Of a stretch of DNA of 10,015 nucleotides, positions 1 to 5,802 are shown piece after piece; position 1 is the stretch's first letter; each line of letters opens with the position of its first letter. This stretch comes from Spirochaetales bacterium (lineage in GTDB: Bacteria > Spirochaetota > Spirochaetia > DSM-27196 > SLAA01): the NCBI GenBank assembly GCA_007126415.1, contig SLBH01000101.1, positions 1-10,015 of the forward strand, given 5' to 3'. The notes under the pieces are model-generated. The model was not told the DNA's origin, made no database searches, and was given only the letters and a program-made list of their open reading frames with translations. Both the position numbers and the translations under genes were made by a program.

Positions 1-129
1 CTGCCGGACGGCGCGACGACCGGCCTGAGGATGCAGGCGCGAGAGATGCGCGAGATGACGGTTCGCGAACCGACCGTGGTTCGGACCGACGGCCGTAACA
101 GGAAACCCGTGCGGCGCAGGCGGCGCTGA
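1..129 (+). CDS. C-terminal end of an unidentified protein (partial)
   Basis: The plus strand is open from the first base to a TGA, giving 42 residues beginning LPDGATTGLRMQ and ending in a basic tail of repeated arginines (KPVRRRRR). Codon third positions are almost all G or C, as in the well-supported genes of the window, which favours real coding over chance. The start lies outside the window. I do not recognise the family; the arginine-rich end would suit a nucleic-acid-binding or ribosome-associated protein, but that is only a guess. The gene converges on the ABC permease gene, and its stop codon sits inside the loop of a strong hairpin, so that hairpin probably ends its transcript. Confidence 0.5.
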   Translation: MPDGATTGLRMQAREMREMTVREPTVVRTDGRNRKPVRRRRR

Positions 130-142
130 GTCGCCGCCTGCG
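115..142. terminator. GC-rich hairpin between convergent genes
   Basis: An 11-bp perfect stem (CGCAGGCGGCG with CGCCGCCTGCG) closes a 6-base loop CTGAGT. It lies between the end of the plus-strand partial gene and the end of the minus-strand transport operon, about 30 nt past the operon's last stop codon. On the plus strand it is followed by a pyrimidine-rich stretch (CTCTCCTGTCTT), but there is no clean U-run on either side, so it is an imperfect intrinsic terminator. It may serve both converging transcripts. Confidence 0.5.
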
Positions 143-171
143 TCGTCGCTCTCCTGTCTTGTCGTCGAAGA

Positions 172-1029
172 TTAGCCCTTCACGCTCCCGGCGAGCATCC
201 CGCGCACGAAGTACTTGCCGAGAATGATGTAGATAATCAGGGTCGGCAACGCCGCGAGCAGCGCCCCCGCCATCTGAACGTTCCACTCTACCACTTGGCT
301 TCCGGCTAGGTTTTGGAGCGCTACCGTAATCGGTTGCACTCCCGGACGCTGGGTGATGGTCACAGCGAAGAGAAAGTCGTTCCAGATGCTGGTGAACTGC
401 CATATGACTACCACCACGAGGCCGGGCGCGGAAAGCGGCACGATAATTCGACGATAGGCCCCCAGGAGTTCAAGTCCGTCCATGAACCCCGCGTCGAGCA
501 GCTCGTCGGGAATCTTGGCGTAGAAGTTTCGGAACATCAGAGTGGTGATTGGAATACCATAGACCACATGGGTCAAGATCAGCCCACCGAGGCTACCATA
601 TAAGCCGATCTCTCTGAGAGAAACAACGAGGGGGATGAGAATCGATTGATAGGGGATGAACATACCGAACAGCATCAAGGCAAATATTGTGTCTGAGCCC
701 CGGAATCGCCATTTTGAGAACACGTAACCGTTAAGCGAACCGAGCGCGGCCGAAAGAAACGTCGCCGGGATCACGAGTACGAGGCTATTGCGGAGGTGTG
801 GGGCAAGACGAGAGAACGCTTGGGAAAAGGCCTCGAAGCTTATCTCGGGCGGAAGTGTCCACATAGCGGCAAGACGGGCATCTTGAAAGGTCTTGAGGCC
901 GGTCGATATCACGATGAACAGCGGCGTAAGAAACAACGCTGCGAAGAACACAAGCAGCAGGTACAGCGCTATTCGCTTCTGCAACGCTCCGCCTAGTTTG
1001 CTCTTTAGTGTGCGAACGATGCTGTTCAT
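172..1029 (-). CDS. ABC sugar transporter permease, MalG type (glucose/mannose-like)
   Basis: Inner-membrane permease of a CUT1-type carbohydrate importer, 285 aa, the usual length for MalG-type subunits. Six hydrophobic segments are visible at about residues 20-42, 82-105, 115-136, 144-167, 201-224 and 252-271. The cytoplasmic EAA loop, which docks the ATPase, is at about 176-200 (ELLDAGFMDG, then the IIVPLSAP end). From memory, the C-terminal half (WNDFLFAVT, QPITVAL, EWNVQMAGALLAALPTL, and the end GKYFVRGMLAGSVKG) resembles permeases of glucose/mannose ABC importers. The ATG overlaps the stop of the upstream permease gene by one base (TGATG), so the two are probably translationally coupled, with a purine-rich AAGAGAGAAG just upstream. 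It is the last gene of the operon. Its G+C content is lower than that of the enzyme genes. Confidence 0.93.
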   Translation of the reverse strand: MNSIVRTLKSKLGGALQKRIALYLLLVFFAALFLTPLFIVISTGLKTFQDARLAAMWTLPPEISFEAFSQAFSRLAPHLRNSLVLVIPATFLSAALGSLNGYVFSKWRFRGSDTIFALMLFGMFIPYQSILIPLVVSLREIGLYGSLGGLILTHVVYGIPITTLMFRNFYAKIPDELLDAGFMDGLELLGAYRRIIVPLSAPGLVVVVIWQFTSIWNDFLFAVTITQRPGVQPITVALQNLAGSQVVEWNVQMAGALLAALPTLIIYIILGKYFVRGMLAGSVKG

Positions 1030-1919
1030 CAGTCTTCTCTCTTGAAGCTATAATACAGGTAGGGAACCACGACCACGGCTACCATAATCAGCATAACGAT
1101 GGATATCGCAGCTCCTTCACCGTATCGATTGCCGGTGAATGTAGTCTCGAACATGAACACCCCCGGAAAGTCCGTGGCGAATCGCGGGCCGCGACCGGTC
1201 ATTGCCATAACCAGATCGAATATCTTGAGCGAGATGTGTCCGAGAACAATAACCGCCGAGAGCGTAATGGGCTTCAGCATTGGAACGATCACCTTTCGAA
1301 CAATGTAGATCTCAGAAGCACCGTCGATTCTGGCGGACTCAACAACCTCGCTCGGTATACCACGAAGCCCGGCAAGGAATATTGCCATGGTATAGCCCGC
1401 GAACTGCCAAGCCGCAGCCAAAATAAGTGCGGTTAACGCCACGTGAAAGCCGGCGATTCGAGTTGGATCGGTATACCATCCCCAATCGGAAGGCAACCCC
1501 AGGTTTGCCAAGATAACGTTCACACCAAAGGTCGGATTGAGCATCCAACGCCACACCACACCGGTAACGATGAACGAGAGAGCCATCGGAAACAGGTAAA
1601 TGGTTCGGAAGATATCTTCACCGCGAACATTGCGATTAATTAAGAACGCCAACAGAAAGCCCAAACTGATACACAAAACGATGAAGAACAGTGTGAAATA
1701 GGCAGTATTCCACAGATCGATCTGAAATCGCGTAGACCGAAAGAGGTTGATATAGTTCTGCAAGCCTACGAACGTATAGTCGGGTCTAATTCCCTCCCAG
1801 GCGCTTACCGAAGTCCGCAAGGACCACAGGATAAAACCGTATACGAACACGCCCACGAGCACGATGCTGGGAGCTACCAGGAGCACTGCCTTTCTGATCT
1901 CCCGTTTAGACCGAATCAT
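1029..1919 (-). CDS. ABC sugar transporter permease, MalF type
   Basis: Second membrane subunit of the same CUT1 importer, 296 aa. Six hydrophobic segments lie at about residues 11-33, 70-93, 107-128, 158-184, 217-240 and 268-290, with the EAA loop at about 191-215 (EVVESARIDGASE, then KVIVPMLKP). The N-terminus has the short form common in sugar permeases, without the extra N-terminal segments of E. coli MalF. The ATG is preceded by AGAGG five bases upstream. The 77-nt gap to the upstream binding-protein gene holds an 11-bp hairpin. The downstream MalG-type gene begins inside its stop codon. Sampled 60-base blocks are 43-50% G+C, against about 65% in the binding-protein and epimerase genes. 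Substrate is inferred from its partners. Confidence 0.93.
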   Translation of the reverse strand: MIRSKREIRKAVLLVAPSIVLVGVFVYGFILWSLRTSVSAWEGIRPDYTFVGLQNYINLFRSTRFQIDLWNTAYFTLFFIVLCISLGFLLAFLINRNVRGEDIFRTIYLFPMALSFIVTGVVWRWMLNPTFGVNVILANLGLPSDWGWYTDPTRIAGFHVALTALILAAAWQFAGYTMAIFLAGLRGIPSEVVESARIDGASEIYIVRKVIVPMLKPITLSAVIVLGHISLKIFDLVMAMTGRGPRFATDFPGVFMFETTFTGNRYGEGAAISIVMLIMVAVVVVPYLYYSFKRED

Positions 1920-1950
1920 GAAAACCTCTTATTAAAGACTGAGGCGACGT

Positions 1951-1979
1951 AGCAGCCCCGCAAACTCAGCGGGGCTGCT
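1951..1979 (-). promoter_or_regulatory. Intercistronic hairpin between binding-protein and permease genes
   Basis: An 11-bp perfect stem (AGCAGCCCCGC with GCGGGGCTGCT) around a 7-base loop AAACTCA lies about 17 nt after the binding-protein stop and about 30 nt before the permease start. No U-run follows on the minus strand, so it is not a clean terminator. Its position matches the hairpins known between malE and malF in enteric bacteria, which protect the upstream mRNA and give more binding protein than permease. That role is inferred here. Confidence 0.55.
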
Positions 1980-1996
1980 GCTTTGGGTTAGAGCAC

Positions 1997-3271
1997 TTAT
2001 CGAGCGTATTGGTCCGCGAGACTCTGCATCTCTGCGGCCGCCGCTTCGATATCCTTGTCCTCAACGATAAACGTCATGGCATCGTTCAGCCTGCTCATCC
2101 AGCCGACCTCGGCCGCCGCGCCGTGCGCAACGCTCGGAACGATGCTGTCCCGTTCAAAGTCGTCCATCGCCGAAAGCAGGTACACGTCGTACTTGTCGCG
2201 GTCGGCGTCGGTGCGAGCCGAGATCGAGCCTTTGATCGGGTTGAAGGTGTCCTGCCCTTCGCGGGAAGCCACTACAGTGAGCCATTTCTCGACGTTGTTG
2301 GGGTTCGGAGCATCCTTCGGGAGGCCGAAGGTGTCGGTCAGCATGATGAAGTTGCCCCCGGTTCCCGGAGTCGGGATCCACCCGTAGTCCTCGCCGGGAG
2401 TGAGGCCGATCGCCAAATAGAACCCGTGCACCCAGTCGCCCATTACCGTCATGGCCGCCTCACCTTCAGCAACGTACTCAGCCGCATCGATGTTGGTGAT
2501 CGCGGACTGGTCGGCGTTGATGTAATCGAGCATATCGACGAAGGTTCCGAGCGCAGCCTTCACATCGTCGCCGTCCCAGGCGGTGTTTCCGTTCCAGAGG
2601 CCACGGTACCCATCGGCACCGAGCTCCGCGAGCAGCACGCTTTCAAGCAGGTGGGTCGGTTCCCACCCGTCGGTGCCCCCGAGCGCGAGCGGCGTGATGC
2701 CGCGGTCCTGCAGCACCTCAGCGACCTCGAAGAACTCATCGAGGGTCTCGGGCGGGTTGAGATCGTTCTCCTCGAAGATCGCCATGTTGTACCACATGAC
2801 GTTCGAGCGGTGAATATTCACCGGGATACTGTAGATCTCGCCCTCGTACGACAGGATATCGATGACGTCTTGCGGGAACACGTCCATCCAGTCGTTGTCC
2901 TCGAGGATATGCGTTACCGGCTCCATGAAATCGTCCACAACCCAGGTACCGATAATGCCGGCACCACCGTGCACCTGAAACGTGTCGGGAGGATTTCCGC
3001 CTACCATACGGCTGGCCAGAACTCCGCGCGCCTGCGAACCGCCGCCGCCGGCGACCGTTGAGTTCATGACCTGCACATCGGGATACTGCTCGCGGTACAG
3101 GTCGATGAGCGCCGATAGAGCCTCGGCCTCACCACCGGCGGTCCACCATGTAACGATCTCGAGCCCTTCTTCCTCTCGCTCTTCCTCGGCCCCGCCTCCG
3201 GCGAGCGCAACCATCGGAATGAGCAACAACAGCAACCCAGCACTCAGCGCTACCAGTTTCCGTAGCTTCAT
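1997..3271 (-). CDS. ABC transporter sugar-binding protein (glucose/mannose-binding type)
   Basis: Secreted or membrane-held family 1 solute-binding protein, 424 aa, that captures sugar and delivers it to the two permeases downstream. Residues 1-24 are a signal peptide: basic MKLRK, a hydrophobic core at about 7-23, and a likely signal peptidase I cut after VALA. No lipobox cysteine is present. An acidic GGGAEEEREEE linker follows. WWTAGGE (42-48), AGGGG (about 74-78), GGNPPDTFQV (about 91-100), MGDWVHG, GEDYGWIPTPGT and the KGSISAR segment near the C-terminus resemble, from memory, glucose/mannose binding proteins of ABC importers (GtsA-like). An upstream TTG at 3319 is in frame, but the ATG at 3271 has a perfect AAGGAGG nine bases before it and begins a normal signal peptide, so I chose that. 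Exact substrate is unproven. Confidence 0.93.
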   Translation of the reverse strand: MKLRKLVALSAGLLLLLIPMVALAGGGAEEEREEEGLEIVTWWTAGGEAEALSALIDLYREQYPDVQVMNSTVAGGGGSQARGVLASRMVGGNPPDTFQVHGGAGIIGTWVVDDFMEPVTHILEDNDWMDVFPQDVIDILSYEGEIYSIPVNIHRSNVMWYNMAIFEENDLNPPETLDEFFEVAEVLQDRGITPLALGGTDGWEPTHLLESVLLAELGADGYRGLWNGNTAWDGDDVKAALGTFVDMLDYINADQSAITNIDAAEYVAEGEAAMTVMGDWVHGFYLAIGLTPGEDYGWIPTPGTGGNFIMLTDTFGLPKDAPNPNNVEKWLTVVASREGQDTFNPIKGSISARTDADRDKYDVYLLSAMDDFERDSIVPSVAHGAAAEVGWMSRLNDAMTFIVEDKDIEAAAAEMQSLADQYAR

Positions 3272-3280
3272 ATCCAGGTC

Positions 3281-3287
3281 CCTCCTT
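3281..3287 (-). promoter_or_regulatory. Strong ribosome binding site of the binding-protein gene
   Basis: AAGGAGG lies nine bases before the ATG at 3271. It is the best Shine-Dalgarno match in the operon, fits the need for binding protein in excess, and decides the start against the in-frame TTG 48 bases upstream. Confidence 0.8.
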
Positions 3288-3305
3288 ATCGGGATATCGG
3301 TGTTT

Positions 3306-3327
3306 TTCGACGGCTCCAACCGTCGAA
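3306..3327 (-). promoter_or_regulatory. Hairpin in the leader of the binding-protein gene
   Basis: An 8-bp perfect inverted repeat (TTCGACGG with CCGTCGAA) with a 6-base loop sits in the 104-nt gap between the epimerase stop and the binding-protein start. On the minus strand it is followed by AAAAAC, not by a U-run, so it is not an intrinsic terminator. It could be an mRNA-processing or stability element, or an operator for an unknown regulator. It does not match the LacI-type operators of the divergent region. I see no convincing promoter in this gap. Confidence 0.35.
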
Positions 3328-3375
3328 CCTCAAAGCCTCGTTTCGTCCTTCGCCGCCCCTCCTTGTATCCTGAGA

Positions 3376-4650
3376 TTACAGCATCGCCCGGGTCAAGATA
3401 TCTGTCAATCTAACGACGCAGTTCACCGCCGCACGGACGGTGTGGTAGTTCACCTTCCAGGAATGGCTCATGTGCCGCCAGATCGGCTCGCCTTCGCGCG
3501 TGAGAAGAGGCCACCACTCGCCGACCGGCCGGTGCACCATTTTGTCGAGTACAAAGCGATGTACAGTGGCGTACGCCTCGAGATAACGCTGATCTCGAAA
3601 CTCGATGTATCCGTCGAGCATGCCGGTCATCACCTCGGCCTGTTGCCAGAACTCCTTGGCCCGGTCGGTACTCGGGCCGTTGTGAGAGCCTTCCACGTAC
3701 ACGCCCCCGTACTCAGGATCGATACCGTATTTCACCGTGTGGTCGAGAGCGCCTCTCATCAAGGCCGCGTACGGCTCGAGGTCGTCGCCGAGCGTGTGCA
3801 AGGCCTCGCGCAGCAACCATGCGAACTCCACGTTGTGTCCGTACGAGGTGTTGTCGAGCGGATTGGCCTTGGCTCCGCCCTCGCTGAAGCGGTCCCAGCC
3901 CCAGACGATATCGAACTTAATCTGCGGCGCCTGCCGCCAATCGACCGTGAACTGCGGAATACCGGTTCCGTGCTCGGTCATCATCCGGTGGGTTAGGAGC
4001 GTTATGATCTCCCGCAGCTTCCGCGCGTGCAGCTCCGCGCCGCTCAAGGCGTAGAGCGATGTGAATGCCTCCATGAGGTGCATGTGAACGTCGAGCGTCT
4101 TGCGGTCGCCGCCGGCCGCGCCGGGTCCACACACGCGCCAGTCGCGCTCGAACATCTCGAGGTAGCCGCCGTACGCGGTCTCGGTGCAGTGCATCTGCAG
4201 GAGATCGAACAGCCTCGCAGCGTACTCCAGCGCGCGCGGGTCCCCGCCGGCGCGGCCGTACTCCGCGAGCGCGTAGATCGCGAAGCTCTGCCCGTACACG
4301 ATCTTTTTGGTAACGGCGGGCTCGCCCGTGCGGTTCGCGGTCCAGTAGAAGCCCCCGTGCTCCGCATCCCAGAGGCGGTCGAGCAGGAAGCGTACGCCGT
4401 GTTCGGCAAGCTCGAGGCACCGCCCGTCGCCGTAGCCGGCGCGATGCGCGTACGACATCGTGAACACCGTGCGCGCCTGCGCGATCAGCGATTTCTCGTC
4501 TTCACCGCTGTCGTTGCCGTGTTCGTCGAAATGGGTAATAAAGCCGCCGTGACCGCGGTCGGCCGCGCGTTCGAGCCAGAACGGCAGAAGCTCCTCGGTA
4601 AGATGTCGGCTCAGCTCGTCGCGGTACGCTCGGCATTCTTCGGACGTCAT
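3376..4650 (-). CDS. AGE-family sugar 2-epimerase/isomerase (cellobiose/mannobiose 2-epimerase-like)
   Basis: Cytoplasmic enzyme of the N-acylglucosamine 2-epimerase superfamily ((alpha/alpha)6 barrel), 424 aa. The family epimerises C2 of, or isomerises, free sugars at the reducing end. Hallmarks in order: QARTVFTMSYAHR (about 58-70), GGFYW (about 99-103), KTLDVHMHLMEAFTSLY (about 184-200), SYGHNVEFAWLL (about 269-280), EFWQQAE (about 333-339), GEWW (about 377-380) and WKVNYHTVRAA (about 398-408). The likely catalytic histidines are in HMH (189/191), SYGH (272) and YHT (403). The last two are 131 residues apart, as I recall for cellobiose epimerases. The motifs look closer to the cellobiose/mannobiose epimerase branch than to N-acylglucosamine epimerase. 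The ATG at 4650 is chosen because TAAGGGGGAGCTC, containing the upstream gene's stop, gives the binding site; an earlier in-frame start at 4686 would overlap that gene. Substrate unknown. Confidence 0.88.
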   Translation of the reverse strand: MTSEECRAYRDELSRHLTEELLPFWLERAADRGHGGFITHFDEHGNDSGEDEKSLIAQARTVFTMSYAHRAGYGDGRCLELAEHGVRFLLDRLWDAEHGGFYWTANRTGEPAVTKKIVYGQSFAIYALAEYGRAGGDPRALEYAARLFDLLQMHCTETAYGGYLEMFERDWRVCGPGAAGGDRKTLDVHMHLMEAFTSLYALSGAELHARKLREIITLLTHRMMTEHGTGIPQFTVDWRQAPQIKFDIVWGWDRFSEGGAKANPLDNTSYGHNVEFAWLLREALHTLGDDLEPYAALMRGALDHTVKYGIDPEYGGVYVEGSHNGPSTDRAKEFWQQAEVMTGMLDGYIEFRDQRYLEAYATVHRFVLDKMVHRPVGEWWPLLTREGEPIWRHMSHSWKVNYHTVRAAVNCVVRLTDILTRAML

Positions 4651-4653
4651 GAG

Positions 4654-4662
4654 CTCCCCCTT
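4654..4662 (-). promoter_or_regulatory. Ribosome binding site of the epimerase gene, overlapping the upstream stop
   Basis: AAGGGGGAG is placed three bases before the ATG at 4650 and shares bases with the TAA of the preceding gene. This arrangement is typical of translational coupling and supports the 424-residue start. Confidence 0.65.
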
Positions 4663-5776
4663 ATGACACGCTGCTGTGCTCCGCACTCAGCAGATAATAC
4701 AAGCGCGGCAGAATCCTGCGGTTATCGCCGTAGAGATACCGCATCCGCCCGCCCATTCGCGAAAATGTCTTGAGAAAGCGCAGATAGTACGCCGGGTTGT
4801 CGCTCGGAGGCTCGCCGTCGCTCCGCCAGTCCCAGCTGCTCTGCGCCAGATCCACCACGTATATTTGGTGGTTCGTGATCGGCCGCCCGGCCTGCAGCGC
4901 ACGGTTCATCGCCATCGAGAACGATTTCTCAAAGATCATCGGAGACATCACGGCTGAACCCACCGAGAGATACACCCCGGACTCGATCGCCGCAATTGAG
5001 TCGGCAAACCGCAGGAAGTCGCGCTCGGCGGTGCGTCCCACCGCCGCGCCACGGTTGAGCGGATGCGTGTAGATGATGTCGTGCCCAAACATCGGATGCG
5101 CCGTAAACGGCACCCCGAGCCGGTACGCCGCGGCCTGGATGCTGTACTCGCGAAACCGATGCTCGATCGCGACAGTTCCCGGCTTGATCTCAAAGCTTCG
5201 CACAATCTCGAGCAGATCGCAGGCCGCGCCGGCCTCGGCAGGCTCGCTATCGAGGCGTTCGAGCACGCTCTCGCGCAGGGCCTGCTCGGTAGGGATCGTG
5301 AGACCGTTGTCGTGGATCATTGCGCCGACCGACTCACCGTACCCAAGCCCTCGGTACGCGCCGAGCAGGAGCGCGAGGTTCAGGAACCTTCCGGTTTCTT
5401 CCCAGAGGCCGAACCGTCCGTGCTGCACCCCGTCCTGCACGTCTTCGCTTGTCTCGCCCTGATAGGCGAGCTCCCAGTCGTGAATGATCGCGGCGCCGTT
5501 TGTGGCAAGCGCGGTGAACCAACCGTCCTCGATCAGCCGGATCAAAACCGGAGCGAGGCCGTTCTTCACAAGGTGTGCGCCGAACGCGAGCACACGCGGC
5601 CGGCCCGCCCCTCGTGCGGCGCGAACGGCCTCGGCGAGCTCGCGCACGCCGGTCTCAACCTCGCGTTCCGCTAGCGGGGAGGGTTCGCATTCGGGCTCAA
5701 CAGCCGCCCCGGGAAGCCGAACACGGTTCCGGCGGGTAGACAACGGCAGTAGCTGCAGTGCGGTACGGTCGAACAT
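4661..5776 (-). CDS. Deoxyhypusine-synthase-like protein of unknown function
   Basis: Conserved-looking soluble protein, 371 aa, with no signal peptide or membrane segment. Several segments recall the deoxyhypusine synthase fold, an NAD-binding Rossmann-like family: FGAHLVKNGLAP (about 65-76), LATNGAAIIHDWELA (about 90-104) followed by GETSEDV (107-113), then HPMFGHDIIYTHP (about 227-239) and SVGSAVMSPMIFEKS (about 271-285). In archaeal-type members, GL and TTGA-HD segments occupy similar places. I do not see the KHH-type catalytic lysine motif of true deoxyhypusine synthases, and bacteria lack the eIF5A substrate, so a different reaction is likely. The start at 5776 leaves 25 nt after the kinase-phosphatase gene and begins MFDRTALQLLPLS; the in-frame ATG at 5818 overlaps that gene and lacks a binding site. 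Fold assignment is from recalled motifs, function is unknown. Confidence 0.75.
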   Translation of the reverse strand: MFDRTALQLLPLSTRRNRVRLPGAAVEPECEPSPLAEREVETGVRELAEAVRAARGAGRPRVLAFGAHLVKNGLAPVLIRLIEDGWFTALATNGAAIIHDWELAYQGETSEDVQDGVQHGRFGLWEETGRFLNLALLLGAYRGLGYGESVGAMIHDNGLTIPTEQALRESVLERLDSEPAEAGAACDLLEIVRSFEIKPGTVAIEHRFREYSIQAAAYRLGVPFTAHPMFGHDIIYTHPLNRGAAVGRTAERDFLRFADSIAAIESGVYLSVGSAVMSPMIFEKSFSMAMNRALQAGRPITNHQIYVVDLAQSSWDWRSDGEPPSDNPAYYLRFLKTFSRMGGRMRYLYGDNRRILPRLYYLLSAEHSSVS

Positions 5777-5786
5777 CGCTTTCTCT

Positions 5787-5802
5787 CTGCCTCTCTGCCT
5801 CT
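5787..5802 (-). repeat. 8-bp tandem repeat in the intergenic spacer
   Basis: Two exact copies of AGAGGCAG, followed by a partial third (AGAGAAAG), fill the gap between the kinase-phosphatase stop codon and the next ATG. The purine-rich repeat also supplies the only Shine-Dalgarno-like sequence for that gene, so copy number could alter translation. Confidence 0.5.

Noticed and set aside
724..737. Third LacI-type operator candidate (GTAACCGTTA core) inside the last permease gene
   Set aside because: Only 10 of 14 bases match the operator, the outer bases of the dyad are lost, and it lies inside a coding region with no nearby promoter.
2009..3061. Long plus-strand open frame of 350 codons opposite the binding-protein gene
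   Set aside because: It is antisense to a gene with clear family motifs, its translation is a low-complexity Arg/Val/His-rich string without motifs, and such frames are expected opposite GC-rich genes.
3306..3327. Inverted repeat considered as a terminator after the epimerase gene
   Set aside because: On the transcribed minus strand the stem is followed by A residues rather than U; the T-run lies on the wrong side. Kept only as an undefined leader hairpin.
4027..4773. Plus-strand open frame of 248 codons opposite the epimerase gene
   Set aside because: Antisense shadow of a gene with conserved catalytic motifs; composition is biased to Ala, Arg and Val.
4661..5776. Annotation as a true deoxyhypusine synthase
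   Set aside because: No KHH-type catalytic lysine motif is seen, and bacteria lack the protein substrate; only a fold-level resemblance is claimed.
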